Shown piece after piece: positions 1 through 10,200 of a DNA stretch of 64,000 bases; position 1 is the stretch's first letter; every line of letters begins with the position of its first letter. The notes under the pieces were generated by a model. It had not been told where the DNA came from. It did no database searches and saw only the letters and a list, made by a program, of their open reading frames with translations. The position numbers were made by a program, and so were the translations under genes. Origin of the DNA: Actinomycetospora straminea (GTDB lineage Bacteria > Actinomycetota > Actinomycetes > Mycobacteriales > Pseudonocardiaceae); contig NZ_JAQZAN010000011.1 in the NCBI RefSeq assembly GCF_028737255.1, positions 124,001 through 188,000 of the forward strand, given 5' to 3'.

Positions 1-595
1 TCACGACCCACTCGCCGGCGTCGCCGATCCCCTCGTCGGTCGCGTGCAGGTGCAGCGTGGCGCCGTCGGCCTGCAGGTCGGGGCGGCGCTGGGCGCTCAG
101 CGCCACCATCGCCAGGTGCTCGTCGACGGCGTCGGCGGCGATCACCGGGTCGACGTCGGTGAGCGGGTCCCGGCCCGCCGCGATCTCGGCGTCGGCGCGG
201 TGCACGAGCGTCTCGTGGCACTGCCGGCGCGCCCAGAACGACACCGGCACCAGCGCGCCGAAGCCGCCGACCAGGGTGTCCTCGCCGGCCGCGCGGATCG
301 CCTGGGTCAGGGTCGCGGCGCCCTCGAGCAGCCAGGTCGACACCTCGTCGTCGGACTCCGGTATCGGCGGGTCGGTCGGCCCCCGGCGCACGAGCTTCTC
401 GCCGGGGCGGGAGACGGTGCCGGCGCACCAGCGGTGGACGGCGCCGAGGTGCTCGGCGAGGTCGCGCGCGGACCACTCCGGGCACGTCGGCACGCGCGCC
501 TCCTGGCCCGCGGCGTGCACGGCGTCGGCGAACGCCGTGGTGTGCAGGACGACCTCGTCGAGGAAGCGCTCCGTGGTGGGCACGGTGATGGGCAC
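1..595 (-). CDS. Maleylpyruvate isomerase N-terminal family protein (mycothiol-dependent enzyme fold), 3' end outside window
   Basis: The visible 198 codons begin at a GTG at 595 and run off the left edge, so the C-terminus is missing. The N-terminal part contains the family hallmark CPEWSARDLAEHLG (about residues 32-45), followed by a region rich in His and Trp, as in the DinB-like, metal-binding four-helix domain of mycothiol-dependent maleylpyruvate isomerases (TIGR03083/MDMPI). Members are typically 200-270 aa; most have no known substrate, so the specific reaction is not assigned. The gene starts 15 bp after the nirD stop in the same direction and could be the last cistron of the nitrate/nitrite operon. 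A nearby ATG at 603 is in another frame. The family call is fairly secure, the function is not. Confidence 0.72.
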   Translation of the reverse strand, partial: MPITVPTTERFLDEVVLHTTAFADAVHAAGQEARVPTCPEWSARDLAEHLGAVHRWCAGTVSRPGEKLVRRGPTDPPIPESDDEVSTWLLEGAATLTQAIRAAGEDTLVGGFGALVPVSFWARRQCHETLVHRADAEIAAGRDPLTDVDPVIAADAVDEHLAMVALSAQRRPDLQADGATLHLHATDEGIGDAGEWVV

Positions 596-610
596 GGAGG
601 CATCCTCGCG

Positions 611-937
611 CTAGTGCAGGCGCACGACCAGTTCGCCGTCCTCCTCGGTCGCCGCGTACGCCGTGACGTCGTCGGCGCCGGTGGCACAGGTGCCGTCGGC
701 CAGCGAGAACTGGTGGTTGTGCAGCGGGCACATCACCACCTCGCCGTCGACGAGCCCGTCGGCGAGCGGGCCCCCGCGGTGCGGGCAGATCGCCCGCAGC
801 GCGTGGAGCCCGCCCGAGCGCGGCCGGAACACCGCGACGGGCTCGTCCCCGACGAGGAACGCCCGCCCCTCGCCGAGGGGGATCTGGTCGACGGGGCCGA
901 GGCGCGCCTCGACCGCCGGCTGGGCATCGGTGCTCAT
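611..937 (-). CDS. nirD: Nitrite reductase small subunit NirD, Rieske type
   Basis: This 108-aa protein is the small subunit of assimilatory NAD(P)H nitrite reductase, which reduces nitrite to ammonium in the cytoplasm together with NirB. It has a Rieske fold with CPH at about residues 47-49 and CPLH about 16 residues later, so the CxH...CxxH ligand set for a [2Fe-2S] centre is intact. Many NirD proteins, for example those of enterics and mycobacteria as I recall them, have lost these ligands. The ATG at 937 overlaps the nirB stop in an ATGA arrangement, which fixes the start and implies translational coupling. A longer open frame upstream runs inside nirB and is rejected. Confidence 0.93.
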   Translation of the reverse strand: MSTDAQPAVEARLGPVDQIPLGEGRAFLVGDEPVAVFRPRSGGLHALRAICPHRGGPLADGLVDGEVVMCPLHNHQFSLADGTCATGADDVTAYAATEEDGELVVRLH

Positions 938-3480
938 CGGCTCGAGCCCTCCCGGACGGGGACCTGCGGCAGCGGGACCAGCGGCAGCGCGTCGTGGAAC
1001 TGCCCCGGCGTCGCCTCGGTCTGGTCGGCGGCCCACGGGTCGACGTAGCGGTCGACCGAAGCCTGCATCCGCGCGTCGAGCTCGGCGGCGATGCCCTCGG
1101 TGTCGTCGACGACCACGGCGATGATGTGGTCGAGCCCCATCCGCGGCACGAAGTCGTACGTGCGCTCGAGCCAGTTCGCGTTCTCGCGGTAGTACTGCAG
1201 GAACCGGCCCGTGATCGTCATGGCCTCCTCGTGGGTGTCCACAGTGGCGAGGACGTCGCCCTGGCGGATCGTCGCGCCCGCCGCCCCGCCGACGTAGATC
1301 TGCCACTTCCCGCCCTCGACGGCCACCAGACCCACGTCCTTGACCATCGACTCCGCGCAGTTGCGCGGGCAGCCGGACACGGCGAGCTTCATCTTCGCCG
1401 GGCCCTCGATGCCCTTGTAGCGCTCCTCGAGGTCGATGCCCAGGCGCGTCGAGTCACCGAGCCCGAAGCGGCAGAAGTCGGTGCCGACGCAGGTCTTCAC
1501 GGTGCGGAAGCTCTTGCCGTAGGCCCAGCCCGACGGCATGTCGAGGTCCGCCCACACCTCCGGCAGCTTCTCCTTGGGCACCCCGAGCAGGTCGATGCGC
1601 TGCCCGCCGGTCAGCTTGATCATCGGGATGTCGTGCTTCTCGGCGACGTCGGCGATGCGCCGCAGCTGCGCGGCGTCGGTGACCCCGCCGGACATCCGCG
1701 GCACCACCGAGAACGTCCCGTCGCGCTGGATGTTGGCGTGCACGCGGTCGTTGATGAACCGCCCGTCGCGCTCGTCGACGACGTCGTCGGGCCACATCAT
1801 GCGCAGCAGCGCGGTCAGCCCCATCTTCGAGCCGACGTGCTCCTTGCCCTCCGGGGCCAGCGCCGCGAACACCGACGAGACGCTCTTCAGCTCACGCGTG
1901 CGGATCTCGCGCATCAGCGTCGGCTTGTCCAGCGGGATGCCCGGCACGTAGTACGAGTCGGCGGGGTCCTCGACACCCGCGCCACCCAGGGCGGCCTCCA
2001 CGACCTCCTTCACCAGCCCCTTGCACGAGCCGCACCCCTTGCCCGCCCGCGTCTGCGCCATGCACGCGGACACCGACTCGGCGCCGTGCTCCACGCACGC
2101 CACGAGGTCGCCCTTGGACACGCCGTTGCAGTTGCAGATCTGCGTGTCGTCGGGCAGGTCGGCCGCGGCGGAGGCGTCGCCGGCCGAGCCGAGGTCGAAC
2201 AGCAGCTTGACGCGCTCCTCGGGCAGCGCGGAGCGGCTGTCGAACGCCTGGGTCAGCGCCGCGACCTTGCTGACGTCGCCGACCAGCGTCGCGCCGATCA
2301 GCGTCCCGTCCCGGATGACGACGGTCTGGTAGACGCCGCGCCCGGTCTCGGAGAACTGCACGAACTCGTCGGACGCGCGCTCGGGGGCCTTGACGCCCAT
2401 CTGCGCGACGTCGACGCCCGCGACCTTGAGCTTCGTCGCGAGGCGCGACCCGTGGTACTCGGCGTCCGGGTCTGCACCCGTGACCACGTCGGCGAGGACC
2501 GCGGCCTGCTCCCACAGCGGACCGACGACCCCGTAGACCTCGCCGCGGTGCTGGGCGCACTCGCCGACCACGAAGATCGCGTCGTCGTCGACCGAGCGCA
2601 TCTTGTCGTCGACGACGATCGCGCGCTGCGTCTCGAGACCCGAGACCATCGCGAGCCCGATGTTGGGCCGGATGCCGGCGGTGACCACGACCATGTCGCA
2701 CGCCAGGTCGGAGCCGTCGGTGAAGCGGACCCCGGAGACCCTGCCGTCCGCTGTCAGGATCTCGTTCGTCTTCACCCCGAGGTGCAGGTGCATGCCCATC
2801 TGCTCGAGCTTGCTGCGCAGCACCTTCGACGCCTCGGCCTCGAGCTGCTGGTTCATCAGCACCTCGGTGGGGTGCACGACGTGCACCGCGACCCCGTGCG
2901 CCTGCAGCCCCGCGGCGGCCTCGAGACCGAGCAGCCCGCCACCGATCACCACCGCGGTCCGGTGCTGCTCGACGTGGGCGAGCATCGCCTGCGCGTCGTC
3001 CAGCGACCGGAACCCGAAGACCCCCGGCGTGAGCTCGGTGTCCGACGCCCACATGCCCTCCATGGGCGGGAAGAACGAGCGGCTGCCGGTGGCCAGCACG
3101 AGCACGTCGTACGGCGTCACCGAGCCGTCGTCGCCGAGCACCACCTTCGCGTGCCGGTCGATGCGCACGATCCGGACGCCGGCGTGCAGCGTGATCCCGT
3201 TCTCGTCGTACCAGTCGAGCGGGTTGAGGTAGAGGTCGTCGCTGTCCTCGTTGTCGACCGCCTCACCGGCCGCCCCCGCGAGGACCTCCGAGAGCAGGAT
3301 GCGGTTGTAGTTGCCGTAGGGCTCGTCGCCGAAGACGGTGACGGCGAACTGCTCGCCGCCCCCGCGCGCGAGGATCTCCTCGAGCGCGCGGGCGCCGGAC
3401 ATGCCGTTGCCGACAACGACGAGCCGGCTCTTCGTGGACGCCGCGTCGGGCGTCTCGGGTCGCGTCGCGGTCTGGGTCAT
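934..3480 (-). CDS. nirB: Nitrite reductase large subunit NirB
   Basis: This 848-aa protein is the large subunit of assimilatory nitrite reductase (nitrite to ammonium, NAD(P)H as donor). Domain order is visible. An N-terminal pyridine nucleotide-disulfide oxidoreductase part has a FAD motif (VVVGNGMSGARALEE, near residue 21) and a second dinucleotide motif (VIGGGLLGLEAAAG, near residue 178). A BFD-like [2Fe-2S] domain follows with CNC and CGSC around residues 450-490. The sulfite/nitrite reductase ferredoxin-like half domain comes next, then the siroheme/[4Fe-4S] ligands CVGTDFC and CPRNC around residues 665-710. Length matches the family. It follows the small unknown gene at 3485-3829 after 4 bp and overlaps nirD, so nitrate reductase, the small protein, nirB and nirD form one operon. 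Confidence 0.96.
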   Translation of the reverse strand: MTQTATRPETPDAASTKSRLVVVGNGMSGARALEEILARGGGEQFAVTVFGDEPYGNYNRILLSEVLAGAAGEAVDNEDSDDLYLNPLDWYDENGITLHAGVRIVRIDRHAKVVLGDDGSVTPYDVLVLATGSRSFFPPMEGMWASDTELTPGVFGFRSLDDAQAMLAHVEQHRTAVVIGGGLLGLEAAAGLQAHGVAVHVVHPTEVLMNQQLEAEASKVLRSKLEQMGMHLHLGVKTNEILTADGRVSGVRFTDGSDLACDMVVVTAGIRPNIGLAMVSGLETQRAIVVDDKMRSVDDDAIFVVGECAQHRGEVYGVVGPLWEQAAVLADVVTGADPDAEYHGSRLATKLKVAGVDVAQMGVKAPERASDEFVQFSETGRGVYQTVVIRDGTLIGATLVGDVSKVAALTQAFDSRSALPEERVKLLFDLGSAGDASAAADLPDDTQICNCNGVSKGDLVACVEHGAESVSACMAQTRAGKGCGSCKGLVKEVVEAALGGAGVEDPADSYYVPGIPLDKPTLMREIRTRELKSVSSVFAALAPEGKEHVGSKMGLTALLRMMWPDDVVDERDGRFINDRVHANIQRDGTFSVVPRMSGGVTDAAQLRRIADVAEKHDIPMIKLTGGQRIDLLGVPKEKLPEVWADLDMPSGWAYGKSFRTVKTCVGTDFCRFGLGDSTRLGIDLEERYKGIEGPAKMKLAVSGCPRNCAESMVKDVGLVAVEGGKWQIYVGGAAGATIRQGDVLATVDTHEEAMTITGRFLQYYRENANWLERTYDFVPRMGLDHIIAVVVDDTEGIAAELDARMQASVDRYVDPWAADQTEATPGQFHDALPLVPLPQVPVREGSSR

Positions 3481-3484
3481 CGGC

Positions 3485-3829
3485 TCACACCTCCACCAGG
3501 CCGCAGTCGACGACGAGCGTGCCGCTCGTGCCGGCCGGGGCCGTGTAGTGCACCTCGACCGTCGTCCCGGCGAGGAGGTCCTCGACCACCCGCAGCGACA
3601 CGTGCATGTCCGACTTCGCGCCGACCGGCAGCCACCGCGCCGGGGCGCCGTCGAAGACGAGCACGACCGTCGCGAGCTCGTCGGAGGAGTTGCCCGCGCG
3701 CACGTAGAGGACCTGGCCGGTCACGCCCTCGGGCACGGTGTAGGTCAGCGTCGGGTGCAGGAGTGCGGGCTTGTCCAGCCCCTGCCCGTCGAACGCGAAC
3801 GCGCCCTGCAGGAACCGTGGGGTCGTCAT
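3485..3829 (-). CDS. Small conserved-looking protein of unknown function in the nitrate/nitrite reductase operon
   Basis: This is a 114-aa protein I do not recognise with certainty. The sequence is rich in beta-prone segments (for example TLTYTVPEGVTGQVLYVRAG and TSGTLVVDCGLVEV) with no signal peptide, no membrane helix and no metal-binding cysteine cluster, suggesting a small soluble beta-sandwich. Its ATG at 3829 overlaps the TGA of the nitrate reductase gene by one base (TGATG), and it ends 4 bp before the nirB start. Translation is therefore probably coupled to both enzymes. The position suggests an assembly, maturation or regulatory partner of nitrate or nitrite reductase, but this is context only. 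Codon use matches its neighbours, so it is very likely a real gene. Confidence 0.8.
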   Translation of the reverse strand: MTTPRFLQGAFAFDGQGLDKPALLHPTLTYTVPEGVTGQVLYVRAGNSSDELATVVLVFDGAPARWLPVGAKSDMHVSLRVVEDLLAGTTVEVHYTAPAGTSGTLVVDCGLVEV

Positions 3830-5976
3830 CACGCGGGGTCCTCCTTGCCGTCGGTGGTGGGGGCGGCCGTGAGCTCGACCGCGCAGACCTTGAACTCCGG
3901 CATCCGCGACACCGGGTCCAGGACGGGGTTCGTGAGGTCGTTGATCGTCTGTTCGCCCGACCAGTGGAACGGCGCGAAGACCGTGTCCGGCCGGATCGTC
4001 GGGGTCAGGCGGGCGCGCATCCGGGCGCGGCCGCGGCGCGTGCGCAGCACGAGGTCGCCGCCCTCGGCGACGCCGAGCCGCGCGGCGAGGTCGGGGTGGA
4101 TCTCGACGGACGGTTCGGGCTCGGCGTCCAGCAGCGCCTTGGTCCGCCGGGTCTGCGTGCCCGACTGGTAGTGCGCGCGGCTGCGGCCGGTGGTCAGGCG
4201 GTAGGGGTACTCGTCGTCGGGGGTCTCGGCGGCGTCGCGGTGGTGCACGACGTGGAAGCGGGCGCGCCCGTCGGGGGTCGCGAAGCCCTCGCGGAACAGC
4301 CGCGGGGTCCCCGCGTCGTCCTCGGTGCGGCACGGCCAGAACACGCCGCGCTCGGCCTCGATGCGCTCCCACGTGATGCCCGCGTAGTCGGCCTTCCCCC
4401 CGGCGCTGGCGCGGCGGAGCTCGTCGAACACGGCGCGGGGGTCGTCGTCGAACCGGTCGCCGCGCCCGAGGCGCCGGGCCAGGTCGGCGAGGACGGCGAG
4501 GTCGCCGCGCACGCCGTCGGGGGCGTCGGTGGCGCGCCGGCGGCGCAGGACGCGGCCCTCGAGGTTGGTCATCGTGCCGTCCTCCTCGGCCCACTGCGTG
4601 GTGGGCAGGACGACGTCGGCGAGCTCGGCGGTCTCGGAGAGGAACAGGTCGGAGACGGCGAGGAAGTCGAGGCCCTGCAGGCGCTCGCGCACGTGGGCGG
4701 CGCGCGGGGCGGAGACGGCGACGTTCGAGGCCATGACCAGCAGGGCGCGCACGCCGCCGTCGGCGCCGAGGCGGTCGAGCATCTCGTAGGCCGAGACGCC
4801 GGGCCGGGGCAGCTCGTCGGGGTCGACGCCCCAGACGCCCGCGACGTGGGCGCGGGCGGCGGGGTCGGCGAGCATCCGGTAGCCGGGCAGCTGGTCGGCC
4901 TTCTGCCCGTGCTCGCGGCCGCCCTGCCCGTTGCCCTGGCCGGTCATCGTCGCCCAGCCGCTGTAGGGGCGGCCGGGCAGCCCGAGGGCCAGGGCGAGGT
5001 TGATCCACGCCAGGGCGGTGTCCGAGCCCTTGGCGTGCTGCTCGGCGCCCCGCCCCGAGAGGATCATCGTGGCGCGGGACGCGGCGAGCAGCCGGACCGC
5101 GCGCTCCATCACCGCGACCGGGACGCCGGTGATGCGCTCGACGCGGTCGGGCCAGTACTGGCGCAGGGCGCGGCGGACCGCGGGCCAGCCGGTGGTGCGC
5201 TCGGCGACGTAGGCGGTGTCGACGAGGCGGTGCTTCACCGCGAGGTGCAGCAGCCCGTTCGCGAGCGCGAGGTCGGTGCCGGGCACGGGCTGGAGGTGCA
5301 CGTCGGCGGCGGCCGCGGTGGCGGTGTAGCGGGGGTCGACGACGATGTGGGTGGCCCCGCGCTCGCGGCCGGCGGCGAACCACCGCATCGCGGGCGGCAT
5401 GACGTCGGCGGGGTTGGAGCCGACGAGCAGCACGGTGTCGGCGCGGGCGATGTCGGCGAGCGGGAACGGCATGCCGCGGTCGACGCCGAAGGCCTTCGTC
5501 GCGGCCGCTGCGGCCGACGACATGCAGAAGCGGCCGTTGTAGTCGATCGAGGCGCTGCGCAGCGCGACCCGGACGAACTTGCCGGCCTGGTAGGCCTTCT
5601 CGTTGGTCATCCCGCCGCCGCCGAACAACCCGGCGGCGTCCGGGCCGTAGCGCTCCTGGGCGACGGTGAGCCCGTCGGCGATCCTCTGGAGGGCCTCGTC
5701 CCAGGTCGCGGCGCGGAACGGCTCGTCGCGCGCGTCCCGCACGAGCGGCGTCGTGAGCCGGTCGGGGTGTCCGAGCAGCTCGGCCGCCGACAGGCCCTTC
5801 TCGCAGAGCCCACCGCGGTTGGTCGGGAACGGCGCGCCGGTCACCTCGAGCACCGGCCCCGCGGCGTGCGCGCGCGGGGTCAGCGTCATCGCGCACTGCA
5901 GCGAGCAGTACGGGCAGTGCGTGCTGACGCCCTGCTCGGGAGCCGATCCGGAGATCGGCAGATGGGGCCCGGCCAT
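3829..5976 (-). CDS. Assimilatory nitrate reductase catalytic subunit (molybdopterin oxidoreductase with N-terminal [4Fe-4S])
   Basis: This protein of about 715 aa reduces nitrate to nitrite with a bis-MGD molybdenum cofactor. The N-terminal [4Fe-4S] ligands are visible as CPYCSLQC followed by C in LCEKG about 35 residues later. The molybdopterin oxidoreductase domain spans the middle (for example [12 protein letters not shown] and [14 protein letters not shown]), and a molydopterin dinucleotide-binding domain ends the protein (from about [17 protein letters not shown]). No C-terminal FAD/NADH or BFD-like extension is present, so electrons must come from a separate donor. An in-frame GTG at 5985 gives three more residues; the ATG at 5976 starts just inside a hairpin whose arms are GGCTCCC (5977-5983) and GGGAGCC (5993-5999). 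It resembles NasC/NarB enzymes. It is the first gene of the operon. Confidence 0.92.
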   Translation of the reverse strand: MAGPHLPISGSAPEQGVSTHCPYCSLQCAMTLTPRAHAAGPVLEVTGAPFPTNRGGLCEKGLSAAELLGHPDRLTTPLVRDARDEPFRAATWDEALQRIADGLTVAQERYGPDAAGLFGGGGMTNEKAYQAGKFVRVALRSASIDYNGRFCMSSAAAAATKAFGVDRGMPFPLADIARADTVLLVGSNPADVMPPAMRWFAAGRERGATHIVVDPRYTATAAAADVHLQPVPGTDLALANGLLHLAVKHRLVDTAYVAERTTGWPAVRRALRQYWPDRVERITGVPVAVMERAVRLLAASRATMILSGRGAEQHAKGSDTALAWINLALALGLPGRPYSGWATMTGQGNGQGGREHGQKADQLPGYRMLADPAARAHVAGVWGVDPDELPRPGVSAYEMLDRLGADGGVRALLVMASNVAVSAPRAAHVRERLQGLDFLAVSDLFLSETAELADVVLPTTQWAEEDGTMTNLEGRVLRRRRATDAPDGVRGDLAVLADLARRLGRGDRFDDDPRAVFDELRRASAGGKADYAGITWERIEAERGVFWPCRTEDDAGTPRLFREGFATPDGRARFHVVHHRDAAETPDDEYPYRLTTGRSRAHYQSGTQTRRTKALLDAEPEPSVEIHPDLAARLGVAEGGDLVLRTRRGRARMRARLTPTIRPDTVFAPFHWSGEQTINDLTNPVLDPVSRMPEFKVCAVELTAAPTTDGKEDPA

Positions 5977-6022
5977 GGCTCCCACGCTGCGGGGGAGCCG
6001 TTTCCGGACGGTTACACGAGCG

Positions 6023-7078
6023 CTACACCTGGGCGAGCGACGGCGCGGCGCCCGTCACTCCCGGGGCCTCCAGCCCGAACTCCTGCGCGATCAGCTCGTA
6101 CGAGCGGCGCCGCTCGGCGGTGTCGTGGATCGGGGTGACGATCATGATCTCGTCGGCGTCGGCCTCGCGGGCCCGGCGCTGGAGGTCGTCGCGCACCTCG
6201 GCGGGCGTGCCGGCGGTCATCTTCGACGCCATCGCCTGCTCGACCTGGAGCTCGACGGGGCTCCAGTCGTGGGCGAGCGCCTCCTCCGGGCTGGGCAGCG
6301 GGCCCGGGTTGCCGGTGCGCAGGCGGGCCATCGAAAGCGCGTGGGCGCGACCCATGGCGCGGGCGCGCTCGGGGTCCTCGCTGCACATCACCGCCGCGGC
6401 GAGGATCACGTGCGGGCCCTGCGCGCCGGCGGCGTCGCTCGGGCGGAACTGCTGGCGGTAGATGCGCGTGGCCTCGCCGGGGTCGGCGCCGCCGAAGTGC
6501 CCGGCGTAGGCGAAGCCGGTGCCGAACGCGGCCGCGGCCTGCCCGCCGTAGTAGCTCGACGCGAGGATCCAGACCGGCGGGAGCGGGACGTCGTCGGGCA
6601 CGGCGACGATGCCGGCGAACGGGTGCTCGGCGGGGAAGCCGTCGACGTAGCCGCGCAGCTCGGAGAACTGCTCGGGGAAGTCGTCGGCGGTCAGGGCCTC
6701 GCGGCTGCGGCGCAGCGCGATCGCGGTGCGTGGGTCGGTGCCGGGCGCGCGCCCGATCCCGAGGTCGATGCGGTCGGGGTGGAGCCCGGCGAGCGCGCGG
6801 AACGTCTCGGCGACCTTCAGCGGCGAGTGGTTCGGCAGCATGATCCCGCCGGAGCCGACGCGCAGCGTCGTGGTCGCGCCGGCGGCGGCCCCGATGAGGA
6901 TCTCGGGGCTGGAGCTCGCGACGCTGGGGATGCCGTGGTGCTCGGCGAGCCACATGCGCCGGTAGCCGGCGCGCTCGACGGTGCGGGCGAGCTCGACGGT
7001 CTCGTGCAGGGCCGCCGAGGTGGGCGTGCCGGAGGGGACCGGGGACAGGTCCAGGACCGAGAGCTCGAGATCGCGCAT
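6023..7078 (-). CDS. LLM-class (luciferase-like) flavin-dependent oxidoreductase
   Basis: This 351-aa TIM-barrel flavin enzyme belongs to the bacterial luciferase-like monooxygenase family, in the subgroup typified by LSVLDLSPV at the N-terminus and WLAEHHG near residue 43. Further landmarks are [18 protein letters not shown] (about residues 94-111) and [12 protein letters not shown] (about 123-134). Members use FMNH2 or F420; the substrate cannot be read from sequence. The ATG at 7078 was chosen because it precedes the conserved first beta strand directly; a longer frame upstream is out of family. It is divergent from pntA with 177 bp between the two starts, which must contain both promoters. 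Family assignment is secure, physiological role unknown. Confidence 0.88.
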   Translation of the reverse strand: MRDLELSVLDLSPVPSGTPTSAALHETVELARTVERAGYRRMWLAEHHGIPSVASSSPEILIGAAAGATTTLRVGSGGIMLPNHSPLKVAETFRALAGLHPDRIDLGIGRAPGTDPRTAIALRRSREALTADDFPEQFSELRGYVDGFPAEHPFAGIVAVPDDVPLPPVWILASSYYGGQAAAAFGTGFAYAGHFGGADPGEATRIYRQQFRPSDAAGAQGPHVILAAAVMCSEDPERARAMGRAHALSMARLRTGNPGPLPSPEEALAHDWSPVELQVEQAMASKMTAGTPAEVRDDLQRRAREADADEIMIVTPIHDTAERRRSYELIAQEFGLEAPGVTGAAPSLAQV

Positions 7079-7255
7079 GTCGGGTGCAACGTCGTCGCGC
7101 GGGACGCGTGTTCCGGCGCGTGTCCCGTTCCGGGACGTCCCGCGCAGCGCGCTCCGCCGGAGAGATTAAGGTCACGGCTGTCGCGTCCGTCGTGGCGACG
7201 AGGATGCGGCGATCGTCCAGCGACGAGGCCGGTGGTGGGAAGAGGGAGCACGACG

Positions 7256-8800
7256 GTGCGCATCGGTGTGCCCCGGGAGGCCGGGGAGCACGAGACCCGG
7301 GTGGCGGCGACCCCGGCCACGGTGGTCGGGCTGATCGACCTGGGCGCGACGGTCGTCGTCGAGCCGGGCGCGGGGGAACGCGCGAGCTTCCCCGACGACG
7401 CCTACGCGGCGGCCGGCGCCGAGCTCGGCGACCCCTGGTCGGCCGACGTGGTGCTGGCGCTGCGCCCGCCCGTCGCCACCGATCTGGACCGGATGGCGCC
7501 GGGCACCACGCTCGTCGCGATGGTCGGCCCGGCGCGGAACCCGGAGCTCCTCGAGGACCTCGCCGCGCGCGGGCTGACGGTGCTCGCCACCGACGCCGTC
7601 CCGCGCATCTCGCGCGCCCAGTCGCTCGACGTCCTCAGCTCGATGGCGAACATCGCGGGCTACCGCGCGGTGGTCGAGGCCGCGCACCGCTTCGGCCGGT
7701 TCTTCACCGGCCAGGTCACCGCGGCGGGCAAGGTGCCGCCGGCGAAGGTGCTGGTCGCGGGCGCGGGCGTCGCCGGGCTCGCGGCGATCGGCGCGGCCTC
7801 GAGCCTCGGCGCCGTCGTGCGGGCGACGGACCCGCGCCCCGAGGTCGCCGAGCAGGTCCGCTCGCTGGGCGGGGAGTTCCTGCCCGTCGAGGTCGAGCAG
7901 CAGGCGAGCTCCGACGGCTACGCCCGCGCCACCTCCGCCGCCTACGACGCGCGCGCCGCGGAGATCTACACCGAGCAGGCCGCGGACGTCGACGTCGTCG
8001 TCACCACCGCGCTGATCCCCGGCCGCCCCGCGCCGCGCCTGCTCACCGCCGAGGACGTCGCGCTGATGAAGCCGGGCAGCGTGATCGTGGACATGGCCGC
8101 GGGGCAGGGCGGCAACGTCGAGGGCTCGGTGCCCGGCGAGGTCGTCGTCACGGGCAACGGGGTGACGATCGTCGGCGACACCGACCTCGCCGCCCGCCTG
8201 CCCACCCAGGCCTCGCAGCTCTACGGCACCAACCTCGTCAACCTGCTCAAGCTGCTGGTCCCCGAGAAGGACGGGCAGCTGGTCCTCGACCTCGAGGACG
8301 TCGTCATCCGCTCGATGACCGTGACCCACCACGGCGACGTGCTCTGGCCACCCCCGCCGATCCCGGTGTCGGCGGCGCCCGCGGCCGGGGGCGTGCCGGT
8401 CGAGCCGGTCGCGTCGACGCCGGTCGTCGAGCCGAAGCGGCCGGTGTCGCCCGCCCGGCGCTACGCGCTGGTGGCCGTCGGGTTCGCGCTGCTGTTCGCG
8501 GCGACCGCGTTCGCGCCGGCCGAGCTCGCCACCAACCTCACGGTGTTCGTGCTGGCCGTGGTCATCGGCTACTACGTCATCGGCAAGGTCCACCACGCGC
8601 TGCACACGCCGCTGATGTCGGTGACCAACGCGATCTCCGGGGTGGTCGTGGTCGGCGCGCTGCTGCAGTTCGGGCAGCACGGCGTCGTGGTCTCGGTGCT
8701 CGCGTTCGTCGCAGTGCTGCTGGCCAGCATCAACATCGTCGGTGGCTTCGCGGTGACGCGCCGGATGCTCGCCATGTTCACGAAGGGCCCCACCGCATGA
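7256..8800 (+). CDS. pntA: NAD(P) transhydrogenase subunit alpha (fused alpha1-alpha2 form)
   Basis: This 514-aa protein carries the NAD(H)-binding domain I (residues 1 to about 375) and the membrane part of the alpha subunit. With PntB it couples hydride transfer between NAD(H) and NADP(H) to proton movement across the membrane. The alanine-dehydrogenase-like start [19 protein letters not shown] and the dinucleotide site [15 protein letters not shown] are clear. A linker with Pro/Ala leads to about four hydrophobic helices (from [16 protein letters not shown] onward). Unlike the split PntAA/PntAB arrangement seen in some bacteria, both parts are one chain, as in E. coli. The GTG at 7256, preceded by GGGAG, starts exactly at the conserved N-terminus. 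The stop overlaps the pntB ATG (ATGA), implying coupled translation. Confidence 0.95.
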   Translation: MRIGVPREAGEHETRVAATPATVVGLIDLGATVVVEPGAGERASFPDDAYAAAGAELGDPWSADVVLALRPPVATDLDRMAPGTTLVAMVGPARNPELLEDLAARGLTVLATDAVPRISRAQSLDVLSSMANIAGYRAVVEAAHRFGRFFTGQVTAAGKVPPAKVLVAGAGVAGLAAIGAASSLGAVVRATDPRPEVAEQVRSLGGEFLPVEVEQQASSDGYARATSAAYDARAAEIYTEQAADVDVVVTTALIPGRPAPRLLTAEDVALMKPGSVIVDMAAGQGGNVEGSVPGEVVVTGNGVTIVGDTDLAARLPTQASQLYGTNLVNLLKLLVPEKDGQLVLDLEDVVIRSMTVTHHGDVLWPPPPIPVSAAPAAGGVPVEPVASTPVVEPKRPVSPARRYALVAVGFALLFAATAFAPAELATNLTVFVLAVVIGYYVIGKVHHALHTPLMSVTNAISGVVVVGALLQFGQHGVVVSVLAFVAVLLASINIVGGFAVTRRMLAMFTKGPTA

Positions 8801-10200
8801 CCGCGGGTGCTGCGGCGACCGCCGCCTACGTCGTCGCCGCGTTGCTCACCGTCATGAGCCTCGCGGGCCTGTCGCGGCACGAGACCGCGCGCTCGGGCGT
8901 CGCGTACGGCATCGCCGGCATGGCGGTCGCCCTCGTCGCGACCGTGGTGATGGTGGCCGAGTCGGTGTCGGCGGGGGCGGTCGCGCTGCTCGCCGTGGCG
9001 ATGGTCGTCGGCGGCGGCATCGGGCTCTGGCGCGCCCGGGTCGTCGAGATGACCGGGATGCCCGAGCTCATCGCCCTGCTGCACAGCTTCGTCGGCCTGG
9101 CCGCGGTGCTCGTCGGGTGGAACGGCTACGTGGAGGTGGAGGCGGTCGGGCCGGCCCAGACCACGGTCGCGCCGGATCTCCTCGCCATCCACTCGGTCGA
9201 GGTCGGCATCGGCGTCTTCATCGGCGCGGTGACGTTCACCGGCTCGCTCGTCGCGTACGGGAAGCTCTCCGAGCGCATGAAGTCGCGACCGCTGACGCTG
9301 CCGGGCAAGAACGCGCTGAACCTCGGCGCGCTCGTGGCGTTCGCGGCGCTGACCGTCGGGTTCACCGTCGCGCCGTCGCTGGGCCTGATGATCGCGATCA
9401 CCGCGGTGGCGCTGGCGCTGGGCTGGCACCTCGTCGCCTCGATCGGCGGCGGGGACATGCCCGTCGTCGTGTCGATGCTCAACAGCTACTCGGGCTGGGC
9501 CGCGGCGGCGTCGGGCTTCCTGCTCGACAACACGCTGCTCATCGTCACCGGTGCGCTCGTCGGGTCGTCCGGTGCGTACCTGTCCTACGTCATGTGCCAG
9601 GCGATGAACCGCTCGTTCCTGTCGGTCATCGCCGGCGGCTTCGGCGTCGAGTCCGGGACGGCGGCCGCCGTGGAGGGCGAGCACCGCGAGGTCAGCGCCG
9701 AGGAGGTCGCCGCGATGCTCGGCGACGCGTCGTCGGTGGTCATCGTGCCCGGGTACGGCATGGCGGTCGCGCAGGCGCAGTACCCCGTCGCCGACCTGAC
9801 CCGCCGGCTCACCGACCGCGGCGTCGAGGTCCGCTTCGGCATCCACCCCGTCGCCGGGCGCCTGCCCGGGCACATGAACGTGCTGCTCGCCGAGGCCAAG
9901 GTCCCCTACGACATCGTGCTCGAGATGGACGAGATCAACGACGACCTGGCGTCGACGTCGGTCGTGCTCGTCATCGGCGCCAACGACACCGTCAACCCGG
10001 CGGCGATGGAGGACCCCACCAGCCCCATCGCGGGCATGCCGGTGCTGCGCGTGTGGGAGGCCAAGGACGTCGTGGTGTTCAAGCGGTCGATGGCCGTGGG
10101 CTACGCCGGCGTGCAGAACCCGCTCTTCTTCCGCGAGAACACCTCGATGATCTTCGGCGACGCCAAGGCCCGCGTGGAGGACATCCTCACGGCGCTGTGA
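8797..10200 (+). CDS. pntB: NAD(P) transhydrogenase subunit beta
   Basis: This 467-aa integral membrane protein is the partner of PntA. The first two thirds contain eight or nine hydrophobic helices, including conserved stretches such as [16 protein letters not shown] and [16 protein letters not shown]. The C-terminal domain III binds NADP(H), with [15 protein letters not shown] and, further on, [14 protein letters not shown] and [17 protein letters not shown]. Length and order match the family. The start overlaps the pntA stop by 4 bp. The last 14 bases overlap, tail to tail, the convergent ankyrin gene, so there is no room for an intergenic terminator here. The complex is expected to supply NADPH for biosynthesis, fitting the nearby nitrate assimilation genes, but no shared regulation is visible. 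Confidence 0.96.
   Translation: MTAGAAATAAYVVAALLTVMSLAGLSRHETARSGVAYGIAGMAVALVATVVMVAESVSAGAVALLAVAMVVGGGIGLWRARVVEMTGMPELIALLHSFVGLAAVLVGWNGYVEVEAVGPAQTTVAPDLLAIHSVEVGIGVFIGAVTFTGSLVAYGKLSERMKSRPLTLPGKNALNLGALVAFAALTVGFTVAPSLGLMIAITAVALALGWHLVASIGGGDMPVVVSMLNSYSGWAAAASGFLLDNTLLIVTGALVGSSGAYLSYVMCQAMNRSFLSVIAGGFGVESGTAAAVEGEHREVSAEEVAAMLGDASSVVIVPGYGMAVAQAQYPVADLTRRLTDRGVEVRFGIHPVAGRLPGHMNVLLAEAKVPYDIVLEMDEINDDLASTSVVLVIGANDTVNPAAMEDPTSPIAGMPVLRVWEAKDVVVFKRSMAVGYAGVQNPLFFRENTSMIFGDAKARVEDILTAL

Noticed and set aside
994-6138. A very long plus-strand open frame opposite nirB and the nitrate reductase gene
   Set aside because: It is an antisense shadow typical of high-GC DNA. The minus-strand genes have full domain matches and the plus frame gives only Arg/Val/Asp-rich sequence without motifs.
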